Source of the DNA: Prolixibacteraceae bacterium
GTDB lineage: Bacteria > Bacteroidota > Bacteroidia > Bacteroidales > Prolixibacteraceae
Direction of reading: 5' to 3'
DNA: 56,700 bases
Assembly (NCBI GenBank): GCA_023228025.1
Contig: JALOCD010000008.1
Location: forward strand, 1-56,700
Shown here: positions 33,851-43,168 of the stretch, in pieces
Layout: each line of letters opens with the position of its first letter
How positions within the stretch are numbered: the first letter of the stretch is position 1
Made by a program: the position numbers and the translations under genes
The notes under the pieces: generated by a model
What the model was told of the DNA's origin: nothing
Databases searched by the model: none
What the model saw: the letters and a program-made list of their open reading frames with translations, nothing else

Positions 33851-34576
33851 TTATGTAAAAAGTTCACGAAGAACATCCAACGACTTGATCTGAAGTCGAA
33901 TTCCCAGGTGTAAGGAGAAATAGTCAATCATTTTGACCAATAATTGATTGCGAAGCGCGGAGGTTAACGTAATATTGCCAATCCCTTCGTAAGAACAGGA
34001 TATGAATTCAGCGAATATACGGCTCTCCTGTGGTTCCAAAAAATAGATGTGGGGTGGTCGGTTTGCTACAAAAAGTCCGGATGCCATATCAAAAAACGGC
34101 AATTCTTCAGAGAAATTGTCGTTAGGGGCAAAACCCATGTAACTGGTGAGTTGGATGAGAAATGCAAAATGGAAATTTGCCACACCATGCTGAATGAGAT
34201 CGAAAATTTGGAAGGAGTGACTTAGGAACTGGTAGAGCTCCGGACGGGCTTCTTCCTCTTTTAATACCTTATACAACAATTCTGCCAGGAAGATTGCCTG
34301 AGACGCTTTGACGATATCGTAAGGAACTGTCTGATATGGGTGGTTTGTGCGAATTTCCCTGGCCCGCTGAAGCTCCCTGCCTTGCCGGTGGTCGATCTCC
34401 ATCTCCAACAGGAAAAGCGGCTGTAAAAGATTGGCTTTGCTGGATGATTTTTTTGCGTGAATGCCTTGAAGGATAAATGAACACCTACCAAAGGCTTCGG
34501 TATAAACCGTAACGATTCTTCCGGAGTCGCCATATTTCAGGCCATGTAAAACGATGCCTTCAGTCTTGTGGAACAT
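33851..34576 (-). CDS. recO: DNA repair protein RecO
   Basis: Recombination mediator acting with RecR to load RecA on SSB-covered gaps. N-terminal OB-fold begins FHKTEGIVLHGLKYGDSGRIVTVYTEAFG, the usual RecO start; a helical domain follows (ILLAELLYKVL-like SQAIFLAELLYKVLKEEEA). The four Cys of the zinc finger found in some RecO proteins are absent, as in many Bacteroidota. 241 aa. Separated from porZ by a long inverted repeat. Confidence 0.9.
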   Translation of the reverse strand: MFHKTEGIVLHGLKYGDSGRIVTVYTEAFGRCSFILQGIHAKKSSSKANLLQPLFLLEMEIDHRQGRELQRAREIRTNHPYQTVPYDIVKASQAIFLAELLYKVLKEEEARPELYQFLSHSFQIFDLIQHGVANFHFAFLIQLTSYMGFAPNDNFSEELPFFDMASGLFVANRPPHIYFLEPQESRIFAEFISCSYEGIGNITLTSALRNQLLVKMIDYFSLHLGIRLQIKSLDVLRELFT

Positions 34577-34619
34577 TGAGCTGGAAATTACAGATTACAA
34601 ATTACAGATTACAAATGGG

Positions 34620-34754
34620 ACACAGAGTTGCACAGAGGAACCACAGAGTCACACAGAGGAATTACAACTTATCAAGATACTTTATGAGCGTTTTATTGTG
34701 TTAAATGATTTTTTTTCCTTTGAAACTCTGTGGTTCCTCTGTGCAACTCTGTGT
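34620..34754. repeat. ACACAGAG-type inverted repeat, copy 2 (perfect 30-bp arms)
   Basis: Arms 34620-34649 and 34725-34754 are exact reverse complements over 30 bp and are built from ACACAGAG/CACAGAGG units. The 75 bp between them do not code. It fills the gap between porZ and recO. Next to it (34584-34616) TTACAGATTACAAA is repeated in tandem. Confidence 0.85.
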
Positions 34755-34767
34755 AATATTTTAAGAA

Positions 34768-37062
34768 CTAGTGAATCGCCAGTAATTTAATAATTTTTGT
34801 GGTTTTTTGTTGCGGGGAGCTGCAGAAGATCAGGTAGACGCCGGTAGAGACGCGATTCCCATTGGCATTTTTCGCATTCCAGGTGGCCCTGCCACCGAGA
34901 GAGGTGGTGTTGAAGACCAGGTTTCCAGCAACATCTGTTACCCTGACCTCTGTGCCTTCCGTCAGTCCATCGATGGTAACCACCCCAGCAAAGGTTTCAC
35001 GCAGTGGATTGGGCCAAACATAGGCTTTCTCAAGGTCATTGGTTCCGGCCGTTGCATCTCCTTTCCAGGAGAAAAGCCCCCGTTCGGTGGCAAAGAAAAT
35101 TTCCCCACTTCCTTGTACAACGGCGATATCCCTGATCTTTCCCGGAGGAAGCGGTGAGTTCTGGCTGTCGAAATGGCGAAGCAGGTGAGTGCCTTGTTCG
35201 GAGAAAAGAAAAACACCGGAGTTGGCTGTCCCAACCCATTTCCGGTTACCGCCATCAACGGCGATGGAGGTGATCTTCTCTTTTACGAGAATCGGTTTGA
35301 AGAGCCCCTCCCCATCATCGAGGGAAGGTTGAGCGCCGTAAAATTCTCCCGGGTCAAATATTCTGTCAGGATTGGAATAGACAACTACTCCTGTGCCTGT
35401 TCCCACCCAAAGTTCCAGGTTGTGATCCTCAATGATGGCTGATATTTCACCGAATGCCGTGATCAGGGAGGTTGTTCCGTTGCTGAAACGGCTTTGTACA
35501 GCCACTTTCCGGTACTGATCGTCCGTTATATTTTCGATAGACCCCTTTAATTTGAAAGCAAAAAGCCCCTCTTGTGGAAGCACTACCCAATGAACACCGG
35601 TTTTGGAAATAATCTGATTAGCGGTGGTCGAATTATTCAGTCCGGGATAGGGTAGGGAGCTAAAATTTCCGCTTTGAGACAGACTTCCAAGAGGTGCCTT
35701 CCCGGTAGGATTTGTGTAGAAAATATTGTTTTGGCTGTCTGTGGCCAGGCTGTTTACAACACAAGAGCCATTTAAAGCTCCCAACGAGGAATTTTGCTCT
35801 TCGTAGTGTGTTGCGACCCTGTTCTTCTGAAAATAGAGCAAGCCGGAACCCGATGTAGAAGCACAATATTCGTCAGATTTACCGTTTACAGCAACAAATG
35901 AGTTGATTGGGGCAATAGATTTGAGCCCGGGATCATCGGCAGAGCCAAAATTTTGCCAAATGGCTGCCTGATAGATGGAATAGGATGCTTCAGGAATTCC
36001 TTCGGCGCTGTACGATGAGGTAGCGGCAAAAATTTCTTCACCCATCGACTTCAGGGCTGTTATCTGATCACTTTCGGGGGCGTTGGGTTTCAGGTGAATG
36101 AATGCGGAGGAGGTTGATTGGCCGGTTAACCCGAAGCGATAATCGCCAATCCACAACTGCCCATTGCTATCTGTAAGTGCATCCATGGGATCAATTCCCT
36201 CGGGAGTTCCACCCGGGTGGTAACTGTTGATGATTTTGTTTCCGGATTTGCCGGTAAGCATAACTTCACCCTTGACCAGGATGATCAGGCCATTTGCCGC
36301 AGATTTAATACCTTGAACCTGTTTGATTTCAGGATAATAACGGAGCCATTTGTTCCCATCCCAGGCAAGTAATTGGTCGTTGCTTCGGTCATGGGCAAAA
36401 AGCAATCCATCCGAAATAGCTATGGAAGAAAAATCTGCTCCCGGCATGGGCAAGCCGGATAGCAGTTGCCAGCTCCGGTAATCCTGGAGATTGCTGTTTT
36501 GCTGTGGGGCGGTAAAGATGCCTTGATTGGTGGCAACGTACCAGCTATTCCCTAAATTGGTCAGGTCATTGACCTTTTTCAGGTCATTTTGCGGACCCAG
36601 GTACCAGGTCTCGGCAGCCTCCATTTTTATCAAGTCTACTTTGAGGATGCCGAATGCACAACAGAGCCAGGCATAATTTCCCTGGCAAATAATCCGGTGA
36701 ATGGTTTTGCTTTGGAGTCCGGCCTTCCTGGTAAGATCCGGAAAATTGAAAATTCCATCTTTTCTTAAAAAATCAACATTTCCGTTTTCGTATCCAATCA
36801 CAAGGATATTGGGAACAGAGGCAAAAGAAATGGCTGAAATTCCATAGTCAGAGAGACCGTTTGCCTTCGTGAAAGTAGTGATTTGGCGCCCGGCTTTGTC
36901 CGTGAAAAGCAGGCCGTTGGCAGTGGCCGCCACGATAGATTCACGCGTTTCAGCAACTTGAATGATGGGGATAAATGAAACATGCGCCCTCCACTCCCCG
37001 ATGCGGCCCTGACCGAAAATGAAGTTCGGTAGCATGATCAGGAGTAGGAGTAGGTTTCGCAT
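34768..37062 (-). CDS. porZ: Type IX secretion component PorZ (two-component-regulator-like propeller)
   Basis: A 764-aa exported protein. Signal peptide (LLLLLIMLPNFIFG) to ~17, then IGEWRAHVSFIPIIQVAET, the typical PorZ start. Two seven-bladed beta-propellers follow, with blade motifs such as TANGLLFTDKAGRQI, DSNGQLWIGDYRFGL and DGGNRKWVGTANSGVFLF. The C-terminal beta domain (VWPNPLRETFAGVVTIDGL to GVYLIFCSS) resembles a T9SS C-terminal domain. In Porphyromonas PorZ presents anionic LPS to the PorU sortase at the cell surface. The ATG overlaps the rdgB stop (TAATG), so it belongs to a metF-rdgB-porZ operon. A generic propeller protein is the alternative. Confidence 0.78.
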   Translation of the reverse strand: MRNLLLLLIMLPNFIFGQGRIGEWRAHVSFIPIIQVAETRESIVAATANGLLFTDKAGRQITTFTKANGLSDYGISAISFASVPNILVIGYENGNVDFLRKDGIFNFPDLTRKAGLQSKTIHRIICQGNYAWLCCAFGILKVDLIKMEAAETWYLGPQNDLKKVNDLTNLGNSWYVATNQGIFTAPQQNSNLQDYRSWQLLSGLPMPGADFSSIAISDGLLFAHDRSNDQLLAWDGNKWLRYYPEIKQVQGIKSAANGLIILVKGEVMLTGKSGNKIINSYHPGGTPEGIDPMDALTDSNGQLWIGDYRFGLTGQSTSSAFIHLKPNAPESDQITALKSMGEEIFAATSSYSAEGIPEASYSIYQAAIWQNFGSADDPGLKSIAPINSFVAVNGKSDEYCASTSGSGLLYFQKNRVATHYEEQNSSLGALNGSCVVNSLATDSQNNIFYTNPTGKAPLGSLSQSGNFSSLPYPGLNNSTTANQIISKTGVHWVVLPQEGLFAFKLKGSIENITDDQYRKVAVQSRFSNGTTSLITAFGEISAIIEDHNLELWVGTGTGVVVYSNPDRIFDPGEFYGAQPSLDDGEGLFKPILVKEKITSIAVDGGNRKWVGTANSGVFLFSEQGTHLLRHFDSQNSPLPPGKIRDIAVVQGSGEIFFATERGLFSWKGDATAGTNDLEKAYVWPNPLRETFAGVVTIDGLTEGTEVRVTDVAGNLVFNTTSLGGRATWNAKNANGNRVSTGVYLIFCSSPQQKTTKIIKLLAIH

Positions 37063-37661
37063 TATTTGTCGGGCAGATGAGGATACTCTTCATGCAGAAA
37101 CCTGACCAGCTTTTGAACTGCCCGTCCGCGGTGGCTCATGCTATTTTTCAAGGCGGAATCCATTTCTGCAAACGATTGGTCATATCCCTCCGGCTGGAAA
37201 ACCGGATCGTAACCGAATCCGGCAACACCCCTTCTTTCGTGAAGGATTTTCCCATTTACAATGCCTTCGAACAAATATTCCTTTCCTTTGATAATCAGGG
37301 AAATTACACAACGAAAACGTGCAGAGCGATCGCTCTTCCCTTCCAATTCAGAGAGCAACTTGGAGACATTGTCGTCCGAATTTCGACCTTCACCGGCATA
37401 TCTGGCCGACCGAACACCAGGCTCGTGGTTGAGCGCCGGCACCTCCAGACCGGTATCATCCGAAAAACAGTCCATGGCAAATCGGTCCCAGATGTAGTAC
37501 GATTTTTGTGAGGCATTGTCCTCCAGGGTATTGCCTGTTTCCGGAATGTCATCAGTGCAGGAGATGTCGCTGAGGCCCAGAAGCCTGAATTCCCCTTTCA
37601 GTATCTCCCCCAGTTCTCTCAGCTTGTGTGCATTGTTGGTGGCAAAAACCAGTCGGTGCAT
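37062..37661 (-). CDS. rdgB: XTP/dITP diphosphatase (RdgB/HAM1)
   Basis: Removes non-canonical purine nucleotides (dITP, XTP) from the pool. Start at 37661 (MHRLVFATNNAHKLRELGEIL), the conserved family N-terminus; the ATG at 37736 lies within metF. Further motifs: FSDDTGLEVPALN with the metal-binding acidic residues, GEGRNSDDNVSKLL, GFGYDPVFQPEG and the C-terminal MSHRGRAVQKL. 199 aa, normal. It begins 8 bp after the metF stop and shares TAATG with porZ. Confidence 0.95.
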   Translation of the reverse strand: MHRLVFATNNAHKLRELGEILKGEFRLLGLSDISCTDDIPETGNTLEDNASQKSYYIWDRFAMDCFSDDTGLEVPALNHEPGVRSARYAGEGRNSDDNVSKLLSELEGKSDRSARFRCVISLIIKGKEYLFEGIVNGKILHERRGVAGFGYDPVFQPEGYDQSFAEMDSALKNSMSHRGRAVQKLVRFLHEEYPHLPDK

Positions 37662-37669
37662 GTTGAAAT

Positions 37670-38623
37670 TTATAATAGTAATTTGGCGATCTGCCTGGTA
37701 TTGTCTGTAATTCCGTAGGTATAAATGTGCAAACAAGGCACCTTATTGGCTATCAAATCTTTTGCTTGAAAGACTGACCATTCTGTCCCGACTTGTCTTG
37801 CTTCATCATTGGTTTTGCACTTTCGAACCTCTGAGGCTAGCTCTTCGGGGATATCGATGCTGAAGATTTTTGGCAACATGGTAATCTGGTTCATCAGGGC
37901 AAGGGGTTTGATGCCTGGAATGATCGGAACGGTAATGCCCGCAGCCCGGCAGCGGGCCACAAAATCGTAATATTTTTTGTTGTCGAAAAACATTTGGGTG
38001 ACTATGTATTCAGCCCCGGCATTCACCTTCTGTTTCAGGTAGAAGAGATCTGTTTCGGGGTTGGAAGCCTCGGCATGTTTTTCAGGATATCCGGCTACAC
38101 CAATGCAAAAATCGAGGGCGCTCTTGTTTTTCAGTTCAGGATCAAGATATTTCCCTTCACGCAGATGGACAATTTGCTCCACCAGTTCATTGGCATGGGA
38201 GTTGCCACTTTTTTCGGGAATGAATTGATTTTCAGACTTTAATCCATCTCCTCGGAGCGCCAGGATATTTTTGATTCCCAGGAAATTAAGGTCAATCAAC
38301 ATATTTTCCGTCTCCTCCCTCGTAAATCCTCCGCAAACTACATGGGGAACAACCGGAATCCCGTATTTATGCTGAATGGAGGCTGCAATGGCAACCGTAC
38401 CCGGACGTTTGCGGACAATTTTCTTCTCAAGCAGTCCATTCTCCAGTTGCCGGTACTCAATTTCGTCACGGTGGGTGGTCAGGTTGATGTAACGTGGATT
38501 AAATTCGATCAGTTCATCGATGGTTTCATAGAGCCTGGATGCGTTTTGACCTTTTAGCGGAGGCAGCAATTCGAAGGAGAAGATCGTTTTATGATTGTGT
38601 TGAAATAGGTCAATTACTTTCAT
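37670..38623 (-). CDS. metF: 5,10-methylenetetrahydrofolate reductase
   Basis: FAD enzyme making 5-methyl-THF for methionine synthesis. TIM-barrel start IFSFELLPPLKG with the catalytic Glu; NLTTHRDEI; VVPHVVCGGFTREETEN; NILALRGDG; ADLFYLKQKV-like ETDLFYLKQKVNAGAEYIVTQMFFDN, which is diagnostic. 317 aa, normal. First gene of the metF-rdgB-porZ operon. A TATATTTG at 38770-38777 on the minus strand could be the -7 box, with a ~140-nt leader; I see no SAM riboswitch. Confidence 0.95.
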   Translation of the reverse strand: MKVIDLFQHNHKTIFSFELLPPLKGQNASRLYETIDELIEFNPRYINLTTHRDEIEYRQLENGLLEKKIVRKRPGTVAIAASIQHKYGIPVVPHVVCGGFTREETENMLIDLNFLGIKNILALRGDGLKSENQFIPEKSGNSHANELVEQIVHLREGKYLDPELKNKSALDFCIGVAGYPEKHAEASNPETDLFYLKQKVNAGAEYIVTQMFFDNKKYYDFVARCRAAGITVPIIPGIKPLALMNQITMLPKIFSIDIPEELASEVRKCKTNDEARQVGTEWSVFQAKDLIANKVPCLHIYTYGITDNTRQIAKLLL

Positions 38624-38832
38624 TTGTTTATATTTTGTTTTTTAATGGCCAAATGGAATCGGAGATCAGCGAAGCTAATATCCACAAAATCATTTTCGGT
38701 TGGTGAGTATATTTACTCATGGCTATTTCATGGGCAATAAAATGAATTTTGAGAATACCGGTGATTTTGCAAATATAATTGTTTAGAAGCGATCTAAAAC
38801 AACATTTGATTCGGGATTTTACAATTAGAAGG

Positions 38833-39036
38833 TTACACAGAGCTACACAGAGAAGCACAGAGTTACACAGAGAAAATGTTTGAAGGGTTTAAATGTTTGA
38901 AAAGTTATTAGACCTTGAGCATGTTGAAAGGGAATGTTTGATGGGTTTGAAAGGTTTCGGTCCAATCATTTTGGGAATAGCAAACCTTACTTTGTTCTCT
39001 GTGAAACTCTGTGCTTCTCTGTGTAACTCTGTGTAA
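38833..39036. repeat. ACACAGAG-type inverted repeat, copy 3 (42-bp arms)
   Basis: Arms 38833-38874 and 38995-39036 are reverse complements at 40 of 42 positions and consist of four TACACAGAG/GCACAGAG units each. About 120 bp of non-coding sequence separates them. This fills most of the ~490-bp gap between metF and rnr; nothing else is seen there except a possible rnr promoter (TTG 39059, TATATTTA 39083). Confidence 0.85.
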
Positions 39037-39111
39037 TATTTTTCCATCTCGAATAGAATTGGAAAACATTCGAAATTTTTATTATATTTAATGAATCTAA
39101 AATACTATGGA

Positions 39112-41265
39112 ATGTCAAAAGGCAAAAAGCTTGAAAAGGCCATCAATTTCAACAAGGCCGGATTAAAAACATCGATCATGTCTCTCTTTTACGAGGAGCC
39201 CACCTATGTGTACAATTACAAGCAGCTCTCCGGCAAAATAGGCGTGAAAAATACGACCGGACAGATGCTGGTCAGTGTTGCCCTGCAGGAGCTTCGCGAC
39301 AACGAGGCGCTGGAGGAGGTTTCGAAAGGCCGGTTCAGGTTGAAACCCAAAAGTGGTGGTACGATTATCGGAACCATGGAGCTTAGCCCCAAAGGCTTTG
39401 GACAGGTTTTCTGCGAGGAGCTGAATGTAACCGCCCTGATCCAGGCGCCCAACATGAACCATGCGCTTGATGGTGACAAAGTGAAAATCAGGCTTTTTGC
39501 CAGGCGGAAGAAGAGCGATGTTGAAGGCGAGGTGGTTGAGGTAGTGGAACGTGCGCAAAAAACAGTGGTTGGAACAGTTGAGATTTCCAAGTTTTCGGCC
39601 TTCCTGGTTCCAAGCAAACGGATGCCTTTCGATCTTTATATTCCCAAAGAGAATCTGAAAGGAGCCAAACATGGACAAAAAGCTGTGGCAAAAATTGTTG
39701 ACTGGCCTGAGAATGCCCGTAATCCGGTTGCAGAAATTATTGATATATTGGGAGATGCAGGTTCGAACAACACAGAGATGCATGCCATTCTGGCCGAGTT
39801 TGGGTTACCATACAAATATCCCGAAAAGGTGGATGAGGCTGCCAACAGGATTCCGATGGAGATATCTGCTGAAGAGATAGCCAAACGGCGTGACTTTAGA
39901 AAGGTTCCCACTTTTACCATCGATCCGGCCGATGCGAAGGATTTTGATGATGCCCTTTCGATCCAAAAGCTTGAAAATGGTTATTGGGAAGTGGGTGTGC
40001 ATATTGCGGATGTGACGCATTATGTGCGCATGAACTCGATCATAGAGGAGGAGGCCTTCTCCAGGGCAACGTCAGTTTACCTGGTCGACCGGGTGGTCCC
40101 TATGTTGCCTGAGCGGCTTTCGAACGGAGTTTGTTCCTTGCGCCCCAATGAAGAAAAGCTTTGCTACTCTGCAGTTTTTCAACTGGATGAAAGTGCGAGG
40201 GTTCAGAAAGCGTGGTTTGGCAGGACCGTTATCTATTCTGACCGGAGATTCAGTTATGAAGAGGCCCAGACAGTCATTGAAACCGGCGAGGGTGATATGA
40301 AAGAAGAGATTCTTACCCTGGACCGGTTGGCAAAGAAATTGAGGAGCAAACGTTTCGAAGGGGGATCGATCGATTTCGACCGGGTAGAGGTGAAAATTAT
40401 TGTCGACGATGCAGGAAAGCCTGTCAGTGTCTTTTTCAAAGAGTCAAAAGATTCGAATAAGTTGATTGAGGAGTTTATGTTGCTTGCCAACAAGCAGGTG
40501 GCTGAGTTGATCGGCAAACCGGGCGCCCATAAGAAAGAGAAGACCTTTGTTTACCGGATTCACGATAAACCGGATCCTGAAAAGCTGGAGAAGTTCAACC
40601 ATTTCATCAAAAGGTTCGGTTATGGCATCATGACCAATTCTCCTGCAGCAGTATCATCATCGATGAATCAGCTTATTAACAATGTTACCGGAAAGAAGGA
40701 GCAAAATGTGATCGAAACCCTGGCCATCCGCACCATGGCAAAAGCGGAGTATTCGACCAGAAACATCGGTCATTATGGATTGGGATTTGAATATTACACC
40801 CATTTTACTTCACCTATCCGCAGATATCCGGATATGATGGTTCACCGGTTGCTGGACCGCTATTTGCAGGATGGCGCCTCCGTGGCCGCAAACAAATACG
40901 AGGATATGTGCAAACACTCCTCCGACATGGAGAACCGTGCCGCCAATGCCGAGCGGGCATCCATCAAATACAAACAGGTGGAATTTATGTCTGATAAAAT
41001 TGGACAACAGTACAAAGGAGTCATTTCCGGTGTAACGGAGTGGGGTATTTATGTCGAACTGGAAGAGAACAAATGCGAAGGTATGGTGCCTTTGCATGAG
41101 TTAACCGACGATTATTACCAGTTCGATGAAAAGAATTATTGCATCACCGGAAGACGGTCAAGAAGGAGGTATCAACTGGGTGATGAGGTGGAAATTGAGA
41201 TCCTAAGGGCCAATCTGGAAAAAAAGCAGCTTGACTTCAAAATTGTTGTTTCTTCAACAAAATAA
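39112..41265 (+). CDS. rnr: Ribonuclease R
   Basis: Processive 3'-5' exoribonuclease that degrades structured RNA. Cold-shock domains occupy ~85-250; the RNB catalytic domain (~250-610) shows DPADAKDFDDALS with its metal-binding Asp residues, HIADVTHYVR, and HFTSPIRRYPDMMVHRLL; an S1 domain closes the protein (YKGVISGVTEWGIYVELE). I choose ATG 39112 (MSKGKKLEK); the ATG at 39091 directly follows a TATATTTA that may be the -7 box. About 717 aa. The stop lies 34 bp before the TetR gene start, suggesting possible co-transcription. Confidence 0.95.
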   Translation: MSKGKKLEKAINFNKAGLKTSIMSLFYEEPTYVYNYKQLSGKIGVKNTTGQMLVSVALQELRDNEALEEVSKGRFRLKPKSGGTIIGTMELSPKGFGQVFCEELNVTALIQAPNMNHALDGDKVKIRLFARRKKSDVEGEVVEVVERAQKTVVGTVEISKFSAFLVPSKRMPFDLYIPKENLKGAKHGQKAVAKIVDWPENARNPVAEIIDILGDAGSNNTEMHAILAEFGLPYKYPEKVDEAANRIPMEISAEEIAKRRDFRKVPTFTIDPADAKDFDDALSIQKLENGYWEVGVHIADVTHYVRMNSIIEEEAFSRATSVYLVDRVVPMLPERLSNGVCSLRPNEEKLCYSAVFQLDESARVQKAWFGRTVIYSDRRFSYEEAQTVIETGEGDMKEEILTLDRLAKKLRSKRFEGGSIDFDRVEVKIIVDDAGKPVSVFFKESKDSNKLIEEFMLLANKQVAELIGKPGAHKKEKTFVYRIHDKPDPEKLEKFNHFIKRFGYGIMTNSPAAVSSSMNQLINNVTGKKEQNVIETLAIRTMAKAEYSTRNIGHYGLGFEYYTHFTSPIRRYPDMMVHRLLDRYLQDGASVAANKYEDMCKHSSDMENRAANAERASIKYKQVEFMSDKIGQQYKGVISGVTEWGIYVELEENKCEGMVPLHELTDDYYQFDEKNYCITGRRSRRRYQLGDEVEIEILRANLEKKQLDFKIVVSSTK

Positions 41266-41299
41266 TTATATTTGGTCAATTAAAGATGAATTCCAAACG

Positions 41300-41902
41300 A
41301 TGAGCAACGAAAACTTAGGAACAAAAAAGGATGCAGTTCGTGAGAACATTTTAACCATTGCGCAGGAAATTTTCAGCAAATTTGGTTACAAAAAGACCAC
41401 ATTGGACGACATTGCCAATGCCGTTAGGAAGGGCAAAAGCTCTCTTTATTACTATTTTAGCAGTAAGGAGGATCTCTTTCAGGAGGTAATACAGAAGGAG
41501 GCCGATATTTTGAGGGTGGAGTTGGCCAAGGTGCTGCAAAAGGACATGGACCCTGCCGATAAGCTGCGCGATTATGTGATGACAAAAATCACTACCTACA
41601 GGCAACTGGCGAATTTTTACAATGCCATCGAAAACGATACGGCTGCGGTCGAATTCATCGATAAGATCAAATCCCAGTACGACCAGGAGGAGATCAGAAT
41701 GATGAAACGGATTTTGCTGGACGGCGCAAGACAACACAAGTTCGTGATCAAAGATTTTACATTGGTCGCGATAGGAATTACAACTGCCATCCGTGGATTG
41801 GAAATGCCACTTTCCGCCGGTCCCTACAGGTCGAATGATTTGGGCAAGAGTGTGGACGCCATCGTTAAAATCATCTGTTTTGGAATCATGAGAAGAGATT
41901 AA
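41300..41902 (+). CDS. TetR/AcrR family regulator
   Basis: A 200-aa one-component repressor. Start at 41300 (MSNENLGTKKDAVRENIL); an earlier ATG at 41231 overlaps rnr. N-terminal helix-turn-helix (~15-60): ILTIAQEIFSKFGYKKTTLD, then IANAVRKGKSSLYYYFSSKE, the usual TetR pattern. The C-terminal helical domain binds an unknown ligand. No efflux or target gene is adjacent apart from a convergent lipoprotein gene. A strong terminator follows at 41924. Confidence 0.9.
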   Translation: MSNENLGTKKDAVRENILTIAQEIFSKFGYKKTTLDDIANAVRKGKSSLYYYFSSKEDLFQEVIQKEADILRVELAKVLQKDMDPADKLRDYVMTKITTYRQLANFYNAIENDTAAVEFIDKIKSQYDQEEIRMMKRILLDGARQHKFVIKDFTLVAIGITTAIRGLEMPLSAGPYRSNDLGKSVDAIVKIICFGIMRRD

Positions 41903-41923
41903 TTATTGAGTTGCAAATAAACA

Positions 41924-41952
41924 AATGCCCCCGGAGAATCCTTCGGGGCATT
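41924..41952. terminator. Bidirectional terminator between the TetR gene and the GIN-domain gene
   Basis: ATGCCCC and GGGGCAT form the stem (CGGAGAATCCTTCG inside can pair further); TTTTTATTTATTT follows on the plus strand, and on the minus strand the stem lies 6 bp or so past the stop of the GIN-domain gene. Confidence 0.75.
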
Positions 41953-41957
41953 TTTAT

Positions 41958-42680
41958 TTATTTGTAATCGACATCTCCTCCACTTGAACTGTTGGTATCC
42001 CGGATGGCAGGATTGCCATAGACCGTGATATTGGCCCCGCTACTGGCATGGGCTTTGAGCTCTTTTGTAACGTGGATATCTATCTCTGAACCACTTGATG
42101 CAGACGCTTCGCCTTTTTCGGCCACCAATTTGGAAGCATGAAGATTTGATCCGCTTGAGCTTTCGGCTTTAAGGGAATTGGAAGTTCCTGATACGTGCAT
42201 TTCGCTCCCGCTGCTCGAATCCATTGACACCATTGTGCACCCGACCTCCATTGTAACTTCTGATCCGCTGGAAGAGTCGATGCTCAAGCTTTCCGAATTT
42301 ATTTTACTGGCTGTCTTAACTTCAGAACCTGCACTTGCACTAAGGGCTTTCAACTGTTTCAGGGTAACATACACTTTCATTTTCTTGGCATAATTGACAC
42401 CCTCTTCGAGGTATATTTTCAATTTGCCACCAGTCACCTCAGTTTTGAGAATTTTCTGGATGTTCTCATCTGCCTCTACCACCACTTTTTCAAAACTGTC
42501 CTGGTTGAGAACCACTTCAATTCCTGTGCTTACAGCTATCTCTTCAAAATTTGAAACCGTCCGCTCTTGCTTAACAACATTTCCATTACCATGGATATGG
42601 GCAATGCAGGAAACGGCAGTTAATGAGAAAATCATCAGCCATATGGCCATCAGATTGGTCCAATTTTTTTTCATCCGCAT
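41958..42680 (-). CDS. GIN-domain (DUF2807) lipoprotein
   Basis: A 240-aa envelope protein. Lipobox TAVSC (Cys ~25). The mature part begins GNGNVVKQERTVSNFEEIAV, the usual start of the GIN/auto-transporter-adhesin-head domain, and continues as a right-handed beta helix whose turns carry SSSGS about every 20 residues (DSSSGSEVTME, DSSSGSEMHVS, ESSSGSNLHAS, SASSGSEIDIH, HASSGANITVY). Such proteins are thought to be surface or periplasmic, with no proven activity. Convergent with the TetR gene. Confidence 0.88.
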   Translation of the reverse strand: MRMKKNWTNLMAIWLMIFSLTAVSCIAHIHGNGNVVKQERTVSNFEEIAVSTGIEVVLNQDSFEKVVVEADENIQKILKTEVTGGKLKIYLEEGVNYAKKMKVYVTLKQLKALSASAGSEVKTASKINSESLSIDSSSGSEVTMEVGCTMVSMDSSSGSEMHVSGTSNSLKAESSSGSNLHASKLVAEKGEASASSGSEIDIHVTKELKAHASSGANITVYGNPAIRDTNSSSGGDVDYK

Positions 42681-42839
42681 AGTATTTTGTTTTTAATTGC
42701 CGGATGGAACTCGCATGTGAGATATTCATCCGTATTTGATATTAACGAACATGCTCGTTTCAGGACGAAGAATTTTAGGTGCTACATTTTTGTTTTATTC
42801 CAATAAGAGGCAGGAAGTTTCAAATCGTTACAAAAAAAA

Positions 42840-42867
42840 GCGACCCCGATGATGGCATCGGGGTCGC
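42840..42867 (-). terminator. Terminator of tatA
   Basis: GCGACCCCGAT and ATCGGGGTCGC pair perfectly over 11 bp with a 6-nt loop. On the minus strand the stem is followed by eight T residues, 25 bp past the tatA stop. Confidence 0.85.
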
Positions 42868-42891
42868 TTTATATAAGATCGTATCCTGGAA

Positions 42892-43107
42892 TTATTGTTT
42901 CAGGGGTTCGTTTTTCTTCTCGTCGGCAGCTGCGGGAGGGGTTGCAGGTTCCTCTTCATCTTTCATCGCTTTTTTAAATTCTTTCATGCCTTTGCCAAGT
43001 CCACCCATCAATTCAGGAATTTTCTTACCTCCGAAGAAAATGAGCAAAACCGCGATAATAATAATGACATGCGCGCCACTTAATACTCCCAATATAAATA
43101 AGTTCAT
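42892..43107 (-). CDS. tatA: Sec-independent translocase subunit TatA/E
   Basis: A 71-aa pore-forming Tat component: a short N-terminal membrane helix (VIIIIAVLLIFFGGKKIPEL with the FGxKxLPEL-type hinge), an amphipathic helix (GLGKGMKEFKKAMKD), and a charged, Pro/Ala-rich tail. tatC is not nearby. This system would export the Tat-signal proteins coded at 1048, 2133 and 28956. TATATTTG on the minus strand (43133-43140) is a probable -7 box. Confidence 0.93.
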   Translation of the reverse strand: MNLFILGVLSGAHVIIIIAVLLIFFGGKKIPELMGGLGKGMKEFKKAMKDEEEPATPPAAADEKKNEPLKQ

Positions 43108-43168
43108 AGCCTACAGTTTTTTGCGTACGTGGCAAATATAGCAATTGTTTTAATCCAGTATTCCCACT

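Noticed and set aside
38628..38858. 76-aa minus-strand frame upstream of metF
   Set aside because: Lies in the leader region and runs through a probable -7 box; Cys/Leu-rich chance frame.
38624..39090. SAM riboswitch ahead of metF
   Set aside because: The gap consists mainly of the ACACAGAG inverted repeat; no S-box-like conserved core was found by eye.
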